Below, one piece after another: positions 46,833 through 55,249 of a DNA stretch of 64,000 nucleotides (position 1 is the stretch's first letter; each line of letters begins with the position of its first letter). This stretch comes from Flavobacterium oncorhynchi (lineage in GTDB: Bacteria; Bacteroidota; Bacteroidia; Flavobacteriales; Flavobacteriaceae). Location of the stretch: contig NZ_MUHA01000003.1 in NCBI RefSeq assembly GCF_002217355.1, positions 92,508-156,507 on the forward strand. Reading direction: 5' to 3'. Below the pieces are notes generated by a model. It was not told the origin of the DNA. It saw nothing but the letters and a program-made list of their open reading frames with translations, and ran no database searches. The position numbers and the translations under genes are program-made.

Positions 46833-46920
46833 TATTAATCGTTGCTATTTGCTGTTTTTGCTGTAAAAAATCAAAAAATTGCCTCGAAATGCTTAAGTTT
46901 GGGATACTAAATTAAAATGT

Positions 46921-48387
46921 ATGAAAAACAAAATGCTCCTTGTTTTACTTGCCTCTGGCGCACTGACTTTTGCACAGGCAATTAAAAAACCGTTAGTTTC
47001 GGCAATAACAGATAAAGATCTTAGAACCGATATGTATCAAATGGCTGGAGATCATTTTAATGGTCGTGAAGCCGGAACACTTGATGAGTTAAAAGTATCG
47101 ATGTGGCTTGCTAATAAAGCCAAAGAAGCCGGAATGGCTCCAGCTGGAGACGATGGAACTTATTTTCAGTTTTTTGATTTGTACAGACATCAGGTTACGC
47201 CAAATACAAAATTTAAAATTGGCAAGAAAGAATATAAATTATGGCAAGACGTTCTAGTTGCAGAAACAACTAATGTAAAAGTTGAAGGTTCTTTACTATA
47301 TTTAGGTGCAGCAACAAAAGAAGAAATCGAAAAAGCCGACATTAAAGGAAAAGCAGTTGTTTTACTGGCTTCAAAAGAAGGAATTGCTGATGATATTTCG
47401 CTTTTCGACAGAAGGTATCCAGGTTTAGTACGAAATAAATATTATGATCTTGTTGTGAAAAAAGGTGCCGTAGCGCTTATTATGGTTGCTGACGAATTAG
47501 CAGAACAAAGCTGGTCTCAAGTTGAACCACAAATGACAAGAGGAATTTACGGAATTGAAGGTTTCCGTGACAAAATAGGTGCAACAATGCCAGTTTTTTG
47601 GGTACACGGAGATCAATTAGAATATTTAAAAACGACAAAAGATATTTTGTCTACTGAAGTAGTTTCTGAAACCTATAAATATCCTTCAGTAAATGTTGTG
47701 GGTACAATTGCTGGAACAGATCCTAAATTGAAAAATGAATATGTACTTTTCAGCGGCCATCAAGATCATGACGGAGTACGTCAAAAATACGGTCAAGATT
47801 CTATTTATAATGGAGCAGATGATAATGCAAGTACTTGTGTAGCAATGCTGGCAATTGCAAGAGCGTATAAAAAACAGCCGGGAAAAAGAACAGCTTTGTT
47901 TGTATTTCATGGTTCTGAAGAGCGCGGATTGCTAGGATCGAGATGGTATGCAGCACATCCTACAGTTCCCGAAAAGGACATTGTAGCAGTTTTAAACGGT
48001 GATATGATTGGAAGAAACAATGTAAATCAAGCGGCATTACTTGGTTCTAGTTCTCCTCATGAAAATTCATCTGATTTGGTGGCAATTGCAAAAAAAGCAA
48101 ATGACGAAGGACCAAAATTTGATTTGGATAAACTTTGGGACAGACCAGAACATCCAGAGTATTTTTATTTCCGTTCAGATCATTTGCCTTATGCTAAAAG
48201 AGGAATTCCTGCAGTTTTCTTTACAAGTGTGCTGCACAGTCAATATCATACTCCAATGGATGAGTCAGAAAACATTGATTACGTAAAACTGCGCAAAATG
48301 ACAGAATGGATGTATCGTACAGGTTGGATTTTATCAAATGATGCCAATCGTCCTAAAACGTTACCAAATGTGCAATTAGAAAGATAA
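46921..48387 (+). CDS. Secreted M28 family metallopeptidase
   Basis: Aminopeptidase-like zinc enzyme of 488 residues with a signal peptide (MKNKMLLVLLASGALTFAQA), a PA-type inserted domain (about 110-240) and the M28 catalytic domain. Metal and catalytic residues are seen: His/Asp in LFSGHQDHDGV, Asp in GADDNASTCVAML, Glu-Glu in FHGSEERGLLGSRW, Asp in LNGDMIGRNN and a late His in SQYHTPMDES. It probably degrades peptides in the periplasm or outside the cell. Confidence 0.93.
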   Translation: MKNKMLLVLLASGALTFAQAIKKPLVSAITDKDLRTDMYQMAGDHFNGREAGTLDELKVSMWLANKAKEAGMAPAGDDGTYFQFFDLYRHQVTPNTKFKIGKKEYKLWQDVLVAETTNVKVEGSLLYLGAATKEEIEKADIKGKAVVLLASKEGIADDISLFDRRYPGLVRNKYYDLVVKKGAVALIMVADELAEQSWSQVEPQMTRGIYGIEGFRDKIGATMPVFWVHGDQLEYLKTTKDILSTEVVSETYKYPSVNVVGTIAGTDPKLKNEYVLFSGHQDHDGVRQKYGQDSIYNGADDNASTCVAMLAIARAYKKQPGKRTALFVFHGSEERGLLGSRWYAAHPTVPEKDIVAVLNGDMIGRNNVNQAALLGSSSPHENSSDLVAIAKKANDEGPKFDLDKLWDRPEHPEYFYFRSDHLPYAKRGIPAVFFTSVLHSQYHTPMDESENIDYVKLRKMTEWMYRTGWILSNDANRPKTLPNVQLER

Positions 48388-48409
48388 AAGTTGAGATTGT
48401 ATTAAAATA

Positions 48410-48447
48410 AAAATCCCGATTTCTAATTTTAGAAATCGGGATTTTTT
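48410..48447. terminator. Bidirectional terminator between the M28 gene and metK
   Basis: AAAATCCCGATTTCTA pairs perfectly with TAGAAATCGGGATTTT around a 4-base loop, flanked by T runs suitable for both convergent genes. Confidence 0.9.
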
Positions 48448-48511
48448 ATGTTTAAGAATAAAGTAGTTGTCTAAAACTCTAACAATCTAAGTTAGTCTAA
48501 GTAGTTTAAAA

Positions 48512-49762
48512 TTACAATCCAAATGCAGCTTTTACTTGGTCAACAAAATCAAGTTTTTCCCATGTAAACAAATCAACAGTAACTGTTTTTGTGTTTCCTC
48601 CAGGGGCAGAGAAAGTTTTAGTAACCGTTTCTGGTTTACGTCCCATGTGTCCGTAAGCAGCAGTTTCACTGTAAATAGGATTTCTTAATTTTAATCTTTG
48701 CTCGATAAAGTAAGGACGCATATCAAAGATAGCTTCTACTTTTTTAGCAATTTCACCGTTAGTTAAGTTTACTTTAGAAGTTCCGTAAGTTTCAATGAAA
48801 ATACCCATTGGTTCAGCAACTCCAATTGCGTAAGAAACTTGTACTAAGATTTCGTCAGCAACACCAGCAGCAACTAAGTTTTTAGCGATATGACGAGTTG
48901 CGTAAGCAGCACTTCTATCTACTTTACTTGGATCTTTTCCAGAGAATGCACCACCACCGTGAGCACCTTTTCCACCGTAAGTATCAACGATAATTTTTCT
49001 TCCAGTTAAACCAGTATCTCCGTGAGGACCTCCAATAACGAATTTTCCTGTTGGGTTAATATGGTAGTTGATTTTATCATTGAATAAATGTGCGTGAGCT
49101 GGATTTTTAGCAATGATTCTTGGAATTAAAATTTCAACAATATCTTTTTTGATTTTAGCAAGCATTGCAGCTTCTTCATCAAAATCATCATGTTGAGTCG
49201 AGATAACAATCGCATCAATACGAGTTGGTTTGTTATCGTCGCTGTATTCTAAAGTTACCTGAGATTTAGCATCTGGACGTAAATAAGTGATTTCGTTATT
49301 TTCGCGTCTTAAGATCGCTAATTCTTGTAATAATTTATGCGATAAATCAAGCGCTAATGGCATGAAGTTTTCAGTTTCGTTTGTAGCGTAACCAAACATC
49401 ATTCCTTGGTCACCAGCACCTTGCTCTTCAGGCTTAGCTCTGTCAACACCTTGATTAATGTCTGCAGACTGCTCATGAATTGCAGAAAGAATTCCACAAG
49501 AATTTGCTTCAAACATGTACTCGCTTTTAGTATATCCAATTTTACGGATTACGTCGCGTGCAATTTGCTGTACATCAAGATAAGTATTCGATTTTACTTC
49601 ACCAGCTAAAATTACCTGACCTGTAGTAACAAGAGTTTCACAAGCTACTTTTGAGTCAGCATCAAATGCCAAAAAGTTATCAATTAATGCATCCGAAATT
49701 TGATCTGCAACTTTGTCTGGATGCCCTTCACTAACAGATTCTGACGTAAATAAATAAGCCAT
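48512..49762 (-). CDS. metK: S-adenosylmethionine synthetase
   Basis: Makes SAM from methionine and ATP, 416 residues. Signatures: [55 protein letters not shown] and the P-loop-like [19 protein letters not shown]. It has its own well-formed promoter and a candidate SAM-II-type riboswitch in the leader, so product feedback is likely. It is divergent from the TonB receptor unit with a Cys/Met leader peptide. Confidence 0.97.
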   Translation of the reverse strand: MAYLFTSESVSEGHPDKVADQISDALIDNFLAFDADSKVACETLVTTGQVILAGEVKSNTYLDVQQIARDVIRKIGYTKSEYMFEANSCGILSAIHEQSADINQGVDRAKPEEQGAGDQGMMFGYATNETENFMPLALDLSHKLLQELAILRRENNEITYLRPDAKSQVTLEYSDDNKPTRIDAIVISTQHDDFDEEAAMLAKIKKDIVEILIPRIIAKNPAHAHLFNDKINYHINPTGKFVIGGPHGDTGLTGRKIIVDTYGGKGAHGGGAFSGKDPSKVDRSAAYATRHIAKNLVAAGVADEILVQVSYAIGVAEPMGIFIETYGTSKVNLTNGEIAKKVEAIFDMRPYFIEQRLKLRNPIYSETAAYGHMGRKPETVTKTFSAPGGNTKTVTVDLFTWEKLDFVDQVKAAFGL

Positions 49763-49824
49763 AATAATGTATTAAATTTAAAATTAAGCGAGAAAAATAA
49801 TTGCTAAAAAGGGCTAAAGAAGAG

Positions 49825-49925
49825 TTTCTGCTTTAGCATTTTTTACTACTGAAATATTTGTTTCAGCATCCATAACGAACCGTTTCATTATGAAGAGGTT
49901 GCAATCAGTTCAAATTTTTCCTCTG
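49825..49925 (-). promoter_or_regulatory. Candidate SAM-II riboswitch (long-loop variant) in the metK leader
   Basis: On the minus strand AGAGG (49924-49920) and CCTCT (49898-49894) form P1. The loop between them contains ATTTGAACTGATTGCAA, close to the SAM-II core ATTTAACCGTATTGCAA. About 56 bases later TAAAAAATGCTAAAGCAG (ending 49828) matches the SAM-II TAAA...GCTAAA element. CTG in the loop could pair with CAG. Two hairpins fill the insertion (CATAATGAA/TTCGTTATG and CTGAAA/TTTCAG). Position right at the predicted transcription start of metK supports it. Recognised from memory of the consensus, not by a covariance search. Confidence 0.5.
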
Positions 49926-49935
49926 TATTCGGGTG

Positions 49936-49965
49936 CAAAGGTATAAAACCATTTTGATTTGCAAA
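49936..49965 (-). promoter_or_regulatory. Promoter of metK
   Basis: On the minus strand TTTG (49965-49962), 18 bases, then TACCTTTG (49943-49936), a full Bacteroidetes -33/-7 pair. Transcription would start near 49930, just before the candidate riboswitch. Confidence 0.75.
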
Positions 49966-50014
49966 TTAAAGTTCAACTTTTTTTATTTTTTATAGCATAA
50001 ATTTAACACTAATA

Positions 50015-50033
50015 TACTAATTTGATAGGGTAA
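50015..50033. promoter_or_regulatory. Shared CTATCRAAT element, possible operator
   Basis: The reverse complement reads TTACCCTATCAAATTAGTA and differs in one base from 53367-53385 (TTACCCTATCGAATTAGTA) upstream of the metY leader. It lies between the divergent metK and TonB receptor promoters. The core CTATCAAAT recurs at 56552-56560 near the third leader. A regulator-binding site is inferred; no factor is identified. Confidence 0.45.
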
Positions 50034-50055
50034 TGGAAAATATTTTAGTTTTTGT

Positions 50056-50086
50056 TTGGCTGATTAAAAAATAGTTCGCACATTTG
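50056..50086 (+). promoter_or_regulatory. Promoter of leader unit 1
   Basis: TTG (50056-50058), exactly 20 bases, then CACATTTG (50079-50086). The stretch TTCGCACATTTG is identical in the promoter of leader unit 3. Confidence 0.65.
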
Positions 50087-50107
50087 CCCCATCAAAATAA
50101 CAAAAAA

Positions 50108-50176
50108 ATGAAAACAACAGTTTGCAATATGATTTCTTGTAAGATGCCGGAGTTATCCGCAGAGATACTATTGTAG
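50108..50176 (+). CDS. Leader peptide 1 (Cys/Met codons), attenuator of the TonB receptor gene
   Basis: 22-codon ORF beginning about 15 bases after the predicted transcription start. It encodes MKTTVCNMISCKMPELS and five more residues, with Cys at 6 and 11 and Met at 8 and 13. The last codons include GCAGAG (50159-50164), complementary to CTCTGC (50205-50210) in the 5' arm of the following terminator. A ribosome stalled at the Cys/Met codons would free GCAGAG to form an antiterminator; a ribosome at the stop would cover it. No similarity to a known protein is claimed. Confidence 0.65.
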   Translation: MKTTVCNMISCKMPELSAEILL

Positions 50177-50201
50177 TTTTTTTTCAAAAATATATACATA
50201 G

Positions 50202-50231
50202 AACCTCTGCAGATTGCAGAGGTTTTTTTTT
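50202..50231 (+). terminator. Attenuator terminator 1
   Basis: AACCTCTGCA (50202-50211) pairs perfectly with TGCAGAGGTT (50215-50224), followed by a run of nine T. It lies between leader peptide 1 and the TonB receptor start, where a terminator makes sense only as a control point. Confidence 0.88.
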
Positions 50232-50293
50232 GCACAAGAACGACTGTAATTCTTTTTTAAAACCAAACAAAACACTAATTAATCAGAAAAACA

Positions 50294-53140
50294 ATGAAAA
50301 AAAATGTATTAATCGCTTTAGGTCTGCTGACTTTTTCAGGCATTCATGCTCAGGAAAATAAAAAAGAGCAGGATAGCTTGAAAAACAATGAATTGTCAGA
50401 AGTTACTATAATAGGTTCAAGAAGTAAAAATAGAGTTAAAACAGATGTGCCGGTTCCGGTTGATGTTTTTAACATATCAGAAATAACAAAAGGTGCGCCG
50501 CAAACCAGCGTAACTCAAATATTAAATTATGTTGCACCATCGTTTACTAGTAATGCAACATCTACAGCAGATGCAACAGATCACGTTGATCCTGCTCAAT
50601 TAAGAGGTTTAGGACCAGATCAGGTTTTAATCTTGGTAAACGGAAAACGAAGACATACAAGTGCTTTAGTAAATATAAACGGATCACCAGGAAGAGGTTC
50701 AGTAGGAACCGATTTAAATGCAATTCCGTCTTTTGCAATCGAAAGAATCGAAGTTTTAAGAGATGGTGCGGCAGCTCAATACGGTTCAGATGCTATTGCC
50801 GGAGTAATTAATATAGTACTTAAAAAGAATGCCAATTATCTATCAGGAGGTATTCAGTACGGTGCAAATTTATCTTCAGGATCTAACAACTTTAAAGGAG
50901 GTGCTGACGGACAAACTGCACAGATTGATCTAAATTATGGAACTTCTTTAGGAAAACCTGGCAGTTTCTTAAATATTACTGGAACAGCTGTGACTAGACA
51001 AGCAACAAGCCGAGCAGGAATTAGAAGTAACGCTATTTTTAATGCTTATAATGCTGTCGAGAACAGAGCTGCACAAAACGGTGTTGAAATTAACTCGCTG
51101 TTTAGTAATATAAATACAACTCCAAATTCAGCGCAAATCTTAACATCATTAAAACAATATGCGCCGCAAGTAAGTTACTTTACGCCGGCACAGCAAAGCG
51201 CTATTGCTTCAGCATCAACGCTTACGCAAATGCAGACGGCGCTTAATTTTGATGTAACTAATAATGAATTGGCATACAGAGGTCAGCAAAGAAGTGACTA
51301 TAATATGAGTGTTGGTCAGTCAGAATTAGCGTCAGGACAAGCATATTATAATGCAAAATATCCTTTAAGTGAAATCACATCTTTATATTCATTTGGTGGT
51401 ATCTCATATAGAAATGGTAAATCGTATGCTTTTAACAGACTTCCAAATGGTTCAGGAACATTTACACAAGTATACCAAAATGGATTCTTGCCTGAGATCG
51501 AATCAGACATTCTAGATGCTTCGGCTGCAGTAGGTGTTACTACAGAATTATTTGGTTTTGATACAGATTTGAGTTCAAACCTTGGAACAAACTCTTTTAA
51601 GTATGATGTAAACAATACTATTAATGCAACTTTAGGAACCAATTCACCATTTAGTTTTGATGCTGGTAAAGTTTCATTTTTACAAAGTACAACAAATTTA
51701 GATTTTAGTAGAAAGTATGATGTTCTAGCAGGTTTGAATGTAGCTTTTGGCGGAGAATTTAGATATGAAAATTACCAAATTAAACAAGGAGAAGAAGCTT
51801 CATACGGATTGTATGATGTAAACGGAAATGTAGTTTCTGGAATTCTTCCAAGTAATTCACCTTTAATCGTTACTGACTTTTTTGGCAACAAACGCGGTGC
51901 TGGAGCACAAGGATTTTCTGGATTTCAACCTTCAGATGCTAAAGAAAGAGATAGAAAAAGTGGAGCAGCTTACATAGATTTAGAATTGAATGCTACAGAA
52001 AAATGGCTTGTAAACGGAGCAGCACGTTATGAGAACTATTCAGATTTTGGAAGTACAGTTACTTTTAAATTAGCTTCTCTTTTAAAATTAAATGAAAACA
52101 TAAATTGGAGAATTTCTGGACAAACTGGTTTTAGAGCGCCTTCATTACAACAAAAATATTTTGAATCAAGTTCAACACAATTTATTAATGGCTCACCTTA
52201 TCAAGTAGGTTATTTTACAAATGATTCGCAGGCTGCAAAAAGCATTGGAGTAGAAAATTTGAAACCAGAAAAATCAAAAAGTATCAGTACAGGATTTACA
52301 TTTAAAATTCCTGCAGCCAATATTACAATTGCAACAGATGCTTACTTTACCAGAATTAATGACCGAGTTGTATTGTCAGGACAATATGCAAGACCAACAG
52401 ATGCACAGATAAATGCGGCAACTTCACAAAGTCAAAAAGACGCCTTGACATTGTTTCAACAAGCGTTTGACCTTAAAGGTGTAGAAAGAGCTTCGTTTTG
52501 GACAAACGGAATTGATTCTGAAACGAAAGGAATTGATTTAGTAATTTCTCAAAAATACGATGTAATTCAGGATTTCATCATTCGAAACGATTTAGCATTA
52601 AGTTATAATGAAACCAAGAGAGTAGGCGATTTACATATTCCAAAATCTATAATTGATGCAGGTGGAGATCCTTATATTTATTCATTTTTTCCTGAGTCAA
52701 GCCGAATTTATTTAGAAGAAGCAATTCCGAAGTTGAAAGCAAATTTAATGACAACATTCAGTATTAAGAAATTAGATATTTATTTAAGAAACAGCTATTT
52801 TGGAAAAGTTACAGATCCAGGCGCGACAGATGTAAACTTAGACGGATTTTCATCAGTATACGAACATCCAGAATATAGTGCAAAACTTGTTACAGACTTA
52901 TCTTTAGGATATCAAATCAATGAACATTTTAGAGCAACAATTGGCTTTAATAATATAGGAGATGTTTATCCAGATAGAAATAATCCTGCAACTCCTGCAT
53001 TTACAAATACAACTCCAACATTGTCGCCTGCGCCAAGCACAGATTTGAGCAACGCAAATCAATTCGCATACTCAAGAGCAGTATCTCAATTTGGATTAAA
53101 CGGCAGGTTTGGTTTTGCTCGTTTGAGCTTTAAATTTTAA
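50294..53140 (+). CDS. TonB-dependent receptor under a Cys/Met leader attenuator
   Basis: Outer-membrane transporter of 948 residues. A signal peptide (MKKNVLIALGLLTFSGIHAQ) is followed by a plug domain (about 30-175: VTIIGSRSKNRVKTDVPVPV, LRGLGPDQVLILVNGKRRHT, IERIEVLRDGAAAQYGSDAI) and a large barrel ending in FGFARLSFKF. The cargo cannot be read from sequence. Its leader peptide, terminator and position beside metK and metY suggest uptake of a sulfur compound when cysteine or methionine is short. That is inference. Confidence 0.88.
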   Translation: MKKNVLIALGLLTFSGIHAQENKKEQDSLKNNELSEVTIIGSRSKNRVKTDVPVPVDVFNISEITKGAPQTSVTQILNYVAPSFTSNATSTADATDHVDPAQLRGLGPDQVLILVNGKRRHTSALVNINGSPGRGSVGTDLNAIPSFAIERIEVLRDGAAAQYGSDAIAGVINIVLKKNANYLSGGIQYGANLSSGSNNFKGGADGQTAQIDLNYGTSLGKPGSFLNITGTAVTRQATSRAGIRSNAIFNAYNAVENRAAQNGVEINSLFSNINTTPNSAQILTSLKQYAPQVSYFTPAQQSAIASASTLTQMQTALNFDVTNNELAYRGQQRSDYNMSVGQSELASGQAYYNAKYPLSEITSLYSFGGISYRNGKSYAFNRLPNGSGTFTQVYQNGFLPEIESDILDASAAVGVTTELFGFDTDLSSNLGTNSFKYDVNNTINATLGTNSPFSFDAGKVSFLQSTTNLDFSRKYDVLAGLNVAFGGEFRYENYQIKQGEEASYGLYDVNGNVVSGILPSNSPLIVTDFFGNKRGAGAQGFSGFQPSDAKERDRKSGAAYIDLELNATEKWLVNGAARYENYSDFGSTVTFKLASLLKLNENINWRISGQTGFRAPSLQQKYFESSSTQFINGSPYQVGYFTNDSQAAKSIGVENLKPEKSKSISTGFTFKIPAANITIATDAYFTRINDRVVLSGQYARPTDAQINAATSQSQKDALTLFQQAFDLKGVERASFWTNGIDSETKGIDLVISQKYDVIQDFIIRNDLALSYNETKRVGDLHIPKSIIDAGGDPYIYSFFPESSRIYLEEAIPKLKANLMTTFSIKKLDIYLRNSYFGKVTDPGATDVNLDGFSSVYEHPEYSAKLVTDLSLGYQINEHFRATIGFNNIGDVYPDRNNPATPAFTNTTPTLSPAPSTDLSNANQFAYSRAVSQFGLNGRFGFARLSFKF

Positions 53141-53155
53141 AAGTTGAAAGAGTCG

Positions 53156-53254
53156 GCTGCTCTCGATAGCTATCGGGATATACGGATTAACCGAATTAGC
53201 ATTGATTTTTTTGAATCTTTGTAATCTGTTATCCCGATAGCTATCGCGAGCGGC
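53156..53254. repeat. Paired palindromic element (REP/BIME-like)
   Basis: Two arms (53156-53180 and 53230-53254) are inverted copies, about 25 bases with two mismatches. Each contains CGATAGCTATCG, itself a palindrome, and the arms are separated by 49 bases. It lies just downstream of the TonB receptor stop and may also end transcription. It resembles REP-type repeats mobilised by RAYT-like transposases (inference). Confidence 0.65.
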
Positions 53255-53338
53255 TAAACTTTTTAATCTTGATTTTTAATACTGATTATTTGATTTTCAG
53301 CGCAAAAAGAAAAAAAATATAAAATATCAATTTTTAAT

Positions 53339-53369
53339 TTGGTAGTTAAATAAATACTTATTACATTTA
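53339..53369 (+). promoter_or_regulatory. Promoter of leader unit 2
   Basis: TTG (53339-53341), exactly 20 bases, then TACATTTA (53362-53369). The element TTACCCTATCGAATTAGTA (53367-53385) overlaps its end and the expected start site, a place fit for repression. Confidence 0.6.
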
Positions 53370-53417
53370 CCCTATCGAATTAGTAGAATTTAAAATAAGA
53401 CTTAAATTTTAATTAAA

Positions 53418-53498
53418 ATGAAAACAATAGCAAGAAAAAATATGATGTGTTGTAGAATGATGCAAATGTGCATCCCAACTTGCTGTTGCCAAAAGTGA
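53418..53498 (+). CDS. Leader peptide 2, extremely Met/Cys-rich, attenuator of the metY unit
   Basis: 26-codon ORF with six Met and six Cys. It contains NMMCCRMMQMC and ends CIPTCCCQK. The final codons TGC CAA AAG include CCAAAAG (53489-53495), complementary to CTTTTGG (53535-53541) in the 5' arm of the terminator that follows. Stalling for lack of charged Cys- or Met-tRNA would allow an antiterminator pairing; reaching the TGA would block it. This is the classical amino acid attenuation layout, with no Shine-Dalgarno sequence, as usual in this phylum. Confidence 0.8.
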   Translation: MKTIARKNMMCCRMMQMCIPTCCCQK

Positions 53499-53529
53499 AA
53501 GATAAAATCTTTGTTATAGTTAGAACTAT

Positions 53530-53566
53530 AAGCCCTTTTGGTCGCCATCCGAAAGGGCTTTTTTTT
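53530..53566 (+). terminator. Attenuator terminator 2
   Basis: AAGCCCTTTTGG (53530-53541) pairs with CCGAAAGGGCTT (53549-53560, one G-U), followed by six further T. It stands between leader peptide 2 and the small protein gene before metY. Confidence 0.9.
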
Positions 53567-53591
53567 AATTCACGCATTTAAAATTAAAATT

Positions 53592-53774
53592 ATGAAAACA
53601 CTAAATTCAATCGCAATAGAATATTTACTGAGAAACGATTCTCAAAATAACAATAGTATATCAGAAGAGCTAACAAAAGAAGTTGTAAGAATAAATACAG
53701 AGCAGAATATAAAAAATCAAAAATCGCTGCTGTTTCAAATGTATGATCTAGAAGATGAAGATCTTTTTATTTAA
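53592..53774 (+). CDS. Small protein of unknown function, SLLFxMY...LFI family, before metY
   Basis: 60-residue, mostly polar and acidic protein with no signal peptide. It begins MKTLNSIAIEYLLRN and ends KSLLFQMYDLEDEDLFI. The C-terminus aligns with that of the 64-residue protein at 56928-57122 (NSLLFLMYSKENETLFI), and both begin MxTLN. The frame runs upstream through the terminator to 53538; the ATG at 53592 is used because the upstream part is the terminator itself. It lies 66 bases before metY, so coexpression is expected. Not recognised as a known family. Confidence 0.7.
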   Translation: MKTLNSIAIEYLLRNDSQNNNSISEELTKEVVRINTEQNIKNQKSLLFQMYDLEDEDLFI

Positions 53775-53840
53775 ATTACAATTTCAAAATCAAATAACAA
53801 TATATAATAGTATTAACAATACCTAAAAAACTAAGAAATC

Positions 53841-55145
53841 ATGAGTACACAAAAATTTGCAACAAACGCATTACACGCAGGACACGATGTTACTAAAAAC
53901 GCAGGAACAAGAGCAGTGCCTATTTATCAAACATCATCATATGTATTTAATAATTCAGATCATGCGGCCAATTTATTTGGTCTTGCCGAAGCAGGATTTA
54001 TCTATACAAGATTAAACAACCCAACAAACGATGTTTTAGAGCAGCGTTTAGCAACACTTGAAGGCGGAATTGGAGCTGTAGTAACAGCTTCGGGAGCATC
54101 AGCAATTTCTACAGCCTTGTTAACATTGCTAAAAGCCGGCGATCATATTGTAGCTTCAAATAGTTTGTATGGCGGAACTTATAATTTATTAAGTGTAACA
54201 TTACCGCGTTTAGGAATTACAACAACTTTTGTAGATCCTTCAAAACCAGAAAACTTTACAAAAGCAGCTAAAGAAAATACAAGAGCATTTTTTGTAGAAT
54301 CTCTTGGAAATCCAAAATTAGATGTTTTAGATTTAAAAGGAATTTCGGTCGAAGCCAAAAACTTCAAAGTTCCATTTATCGTAGACAATACAGTTGCTAC
54401 ACCTTATTTATTGAATCCAATTGCGCATGGAGCAAACATTGTGATTCATTCCCTGACAAAATATATTGCCGGAAACGGAACTTCATTAGGCGGTGCTATT
54501 ATTGATGCTGGAACTTTTGATTGGTCTAACGGAAAATTTCCTGAATTTACAGAGCCTTCTGCAGGATACCACGGACTTGTATATCACGAAGCCTTAGGAA
54601 ATGCAGCTTTTATAGCAAAAGCAAGAATCGAAGGATTGCGTGATTTTGGAGCAGCTTTGAGTCCGTTCAATGCCTTTCAAATTATTCAAGGATTAGAAAC
54701 GCTGCCAATTCGAATTAAAAAACACAGCGAAAATGCTTTGGCTCTAGCCGAATGGTTAGAAAAACAAGATGAGGTTGTGTGGGTAAATTATCCAGGTTTA
54801 AAATCAAGTAAATATTATGATTTATCACAGCAGTATTTGCCGCAAGGACAAAGCGGTGTTGTTACTTTTGGATTAAAAGGAGGTTTTGAAGCGGCCAAAA
54901 AAGTAGTTGACGAAACGAAACTGTTCTCGCTTTTGGCAAATATTGGTGACACAAAATCATTGATTATTCATCCTGCAAGCACAACACACCAGCAATTGTC
55001 TGAAGAAGATCAATTATCGACTGGAGTTTCAAAAGATTTAATCCGACTTTCTGTTGGAATAGAAGATATTGAGGATTTGATTGCCGATTTAAAATCGGTT
55101 TTTGAAAACGTAGCTAAAACGCAGTACAATATCAGTAAAAATTAG
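53841..55145 (+). CDS. metY: O-acetylhomoserine sulfhydrylase (O-acetylhomoserine aminocarboxypropyltransferase)
   Basis: PLP enzyme converting O-acetylhomoserine and sulfide to homocysteine, 434 residues, the longer MetY length. Motifs: RAVPIYQTSSYVFNNSDHAA, IYTRLNNPTNDVLEQRLATL, ASNSLYGGTYNLL, the PLP Lys207 in HSLTKYIAGNGTSLGG, and IIHPASTTHQQLSEEDQLST. Its substrate is the expected product of metX downstream. A G-U-rich terminator follows. Confidence 0.94.
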   Translation: MSTQKFATNALHAGHDVTKNAGTRAVPIYQTSSYVFNNSDHAANLFGLAEAGFIYTRLNNPTNDVLEQRLATLEGGIGAVVTASGASAISTALLTLLKAGDHIVASNSLYGGTYNLLSVTLPRLGITTTFVDPSKPENFTKAAKENTRAFFVESLGNPKLDVLDLKGISVEAKNFKVPFIVDNTVATPYLLNPIAHGANIVIHSLTKYIAGNGTSLGGAIIDAGTFDWSNGKFPEFTEPSAGYHGLVYHEALGNAAFIAKARIEGLRDFGAALSPFNAFQIIQGLETLPIRIKKHSENALALAEWLEKQDEVVWVNYPGLKSSKYYDLSQQYLPQGQSGVVTFGLKGGFEAAKKVVDETKLFSLLANIGDTKSLIIHPASTTHQQLSEEDQLSTGVSKDLIRLSVGIEDIEDLIADLKSVFENVAKTQYNISKN

Positions 55146-55165
55146 GTTTTTTTGTTTTTTGTTTG

Positions 55166-55210
55166 AAAAATTGCCTTTAGCAGCGTGAGTTCTGCTAGAG
55201 GTGATTTTTT
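55166..55210 (+). terminator. Terminator-like hairpin after metY
   Basis: 55166-55183 and 55192-55209 form an 18-pair stem with three G-U pairs and an 8-base loop, ending in a T run. It may reduce expression of the following gene relative to metY. Confidence 0.75.
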
Positions 55211-55249
55211 ATAATGAAATCTCTTTATAGTTTTAAAACACTAAAAATT

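Noticed and set aside
49814..49888. 24-codon minus-strand ORF in the metK leader (MKRFVMDAE...AETLL)
   Set aside because: It lacks Cys and has only two Met, and it lies in the insertion of the candidate riboswitch. Its hairpin content explains it better than a leader peptide, though its end resembles that of leader 1.
53538..53591. Extended start of the 60-aa protein through the attenuator terminator
   Set aside because: These codons are the terminator right arm and T run; the ATG at 53592 has the MKTLN start matching the paralog.
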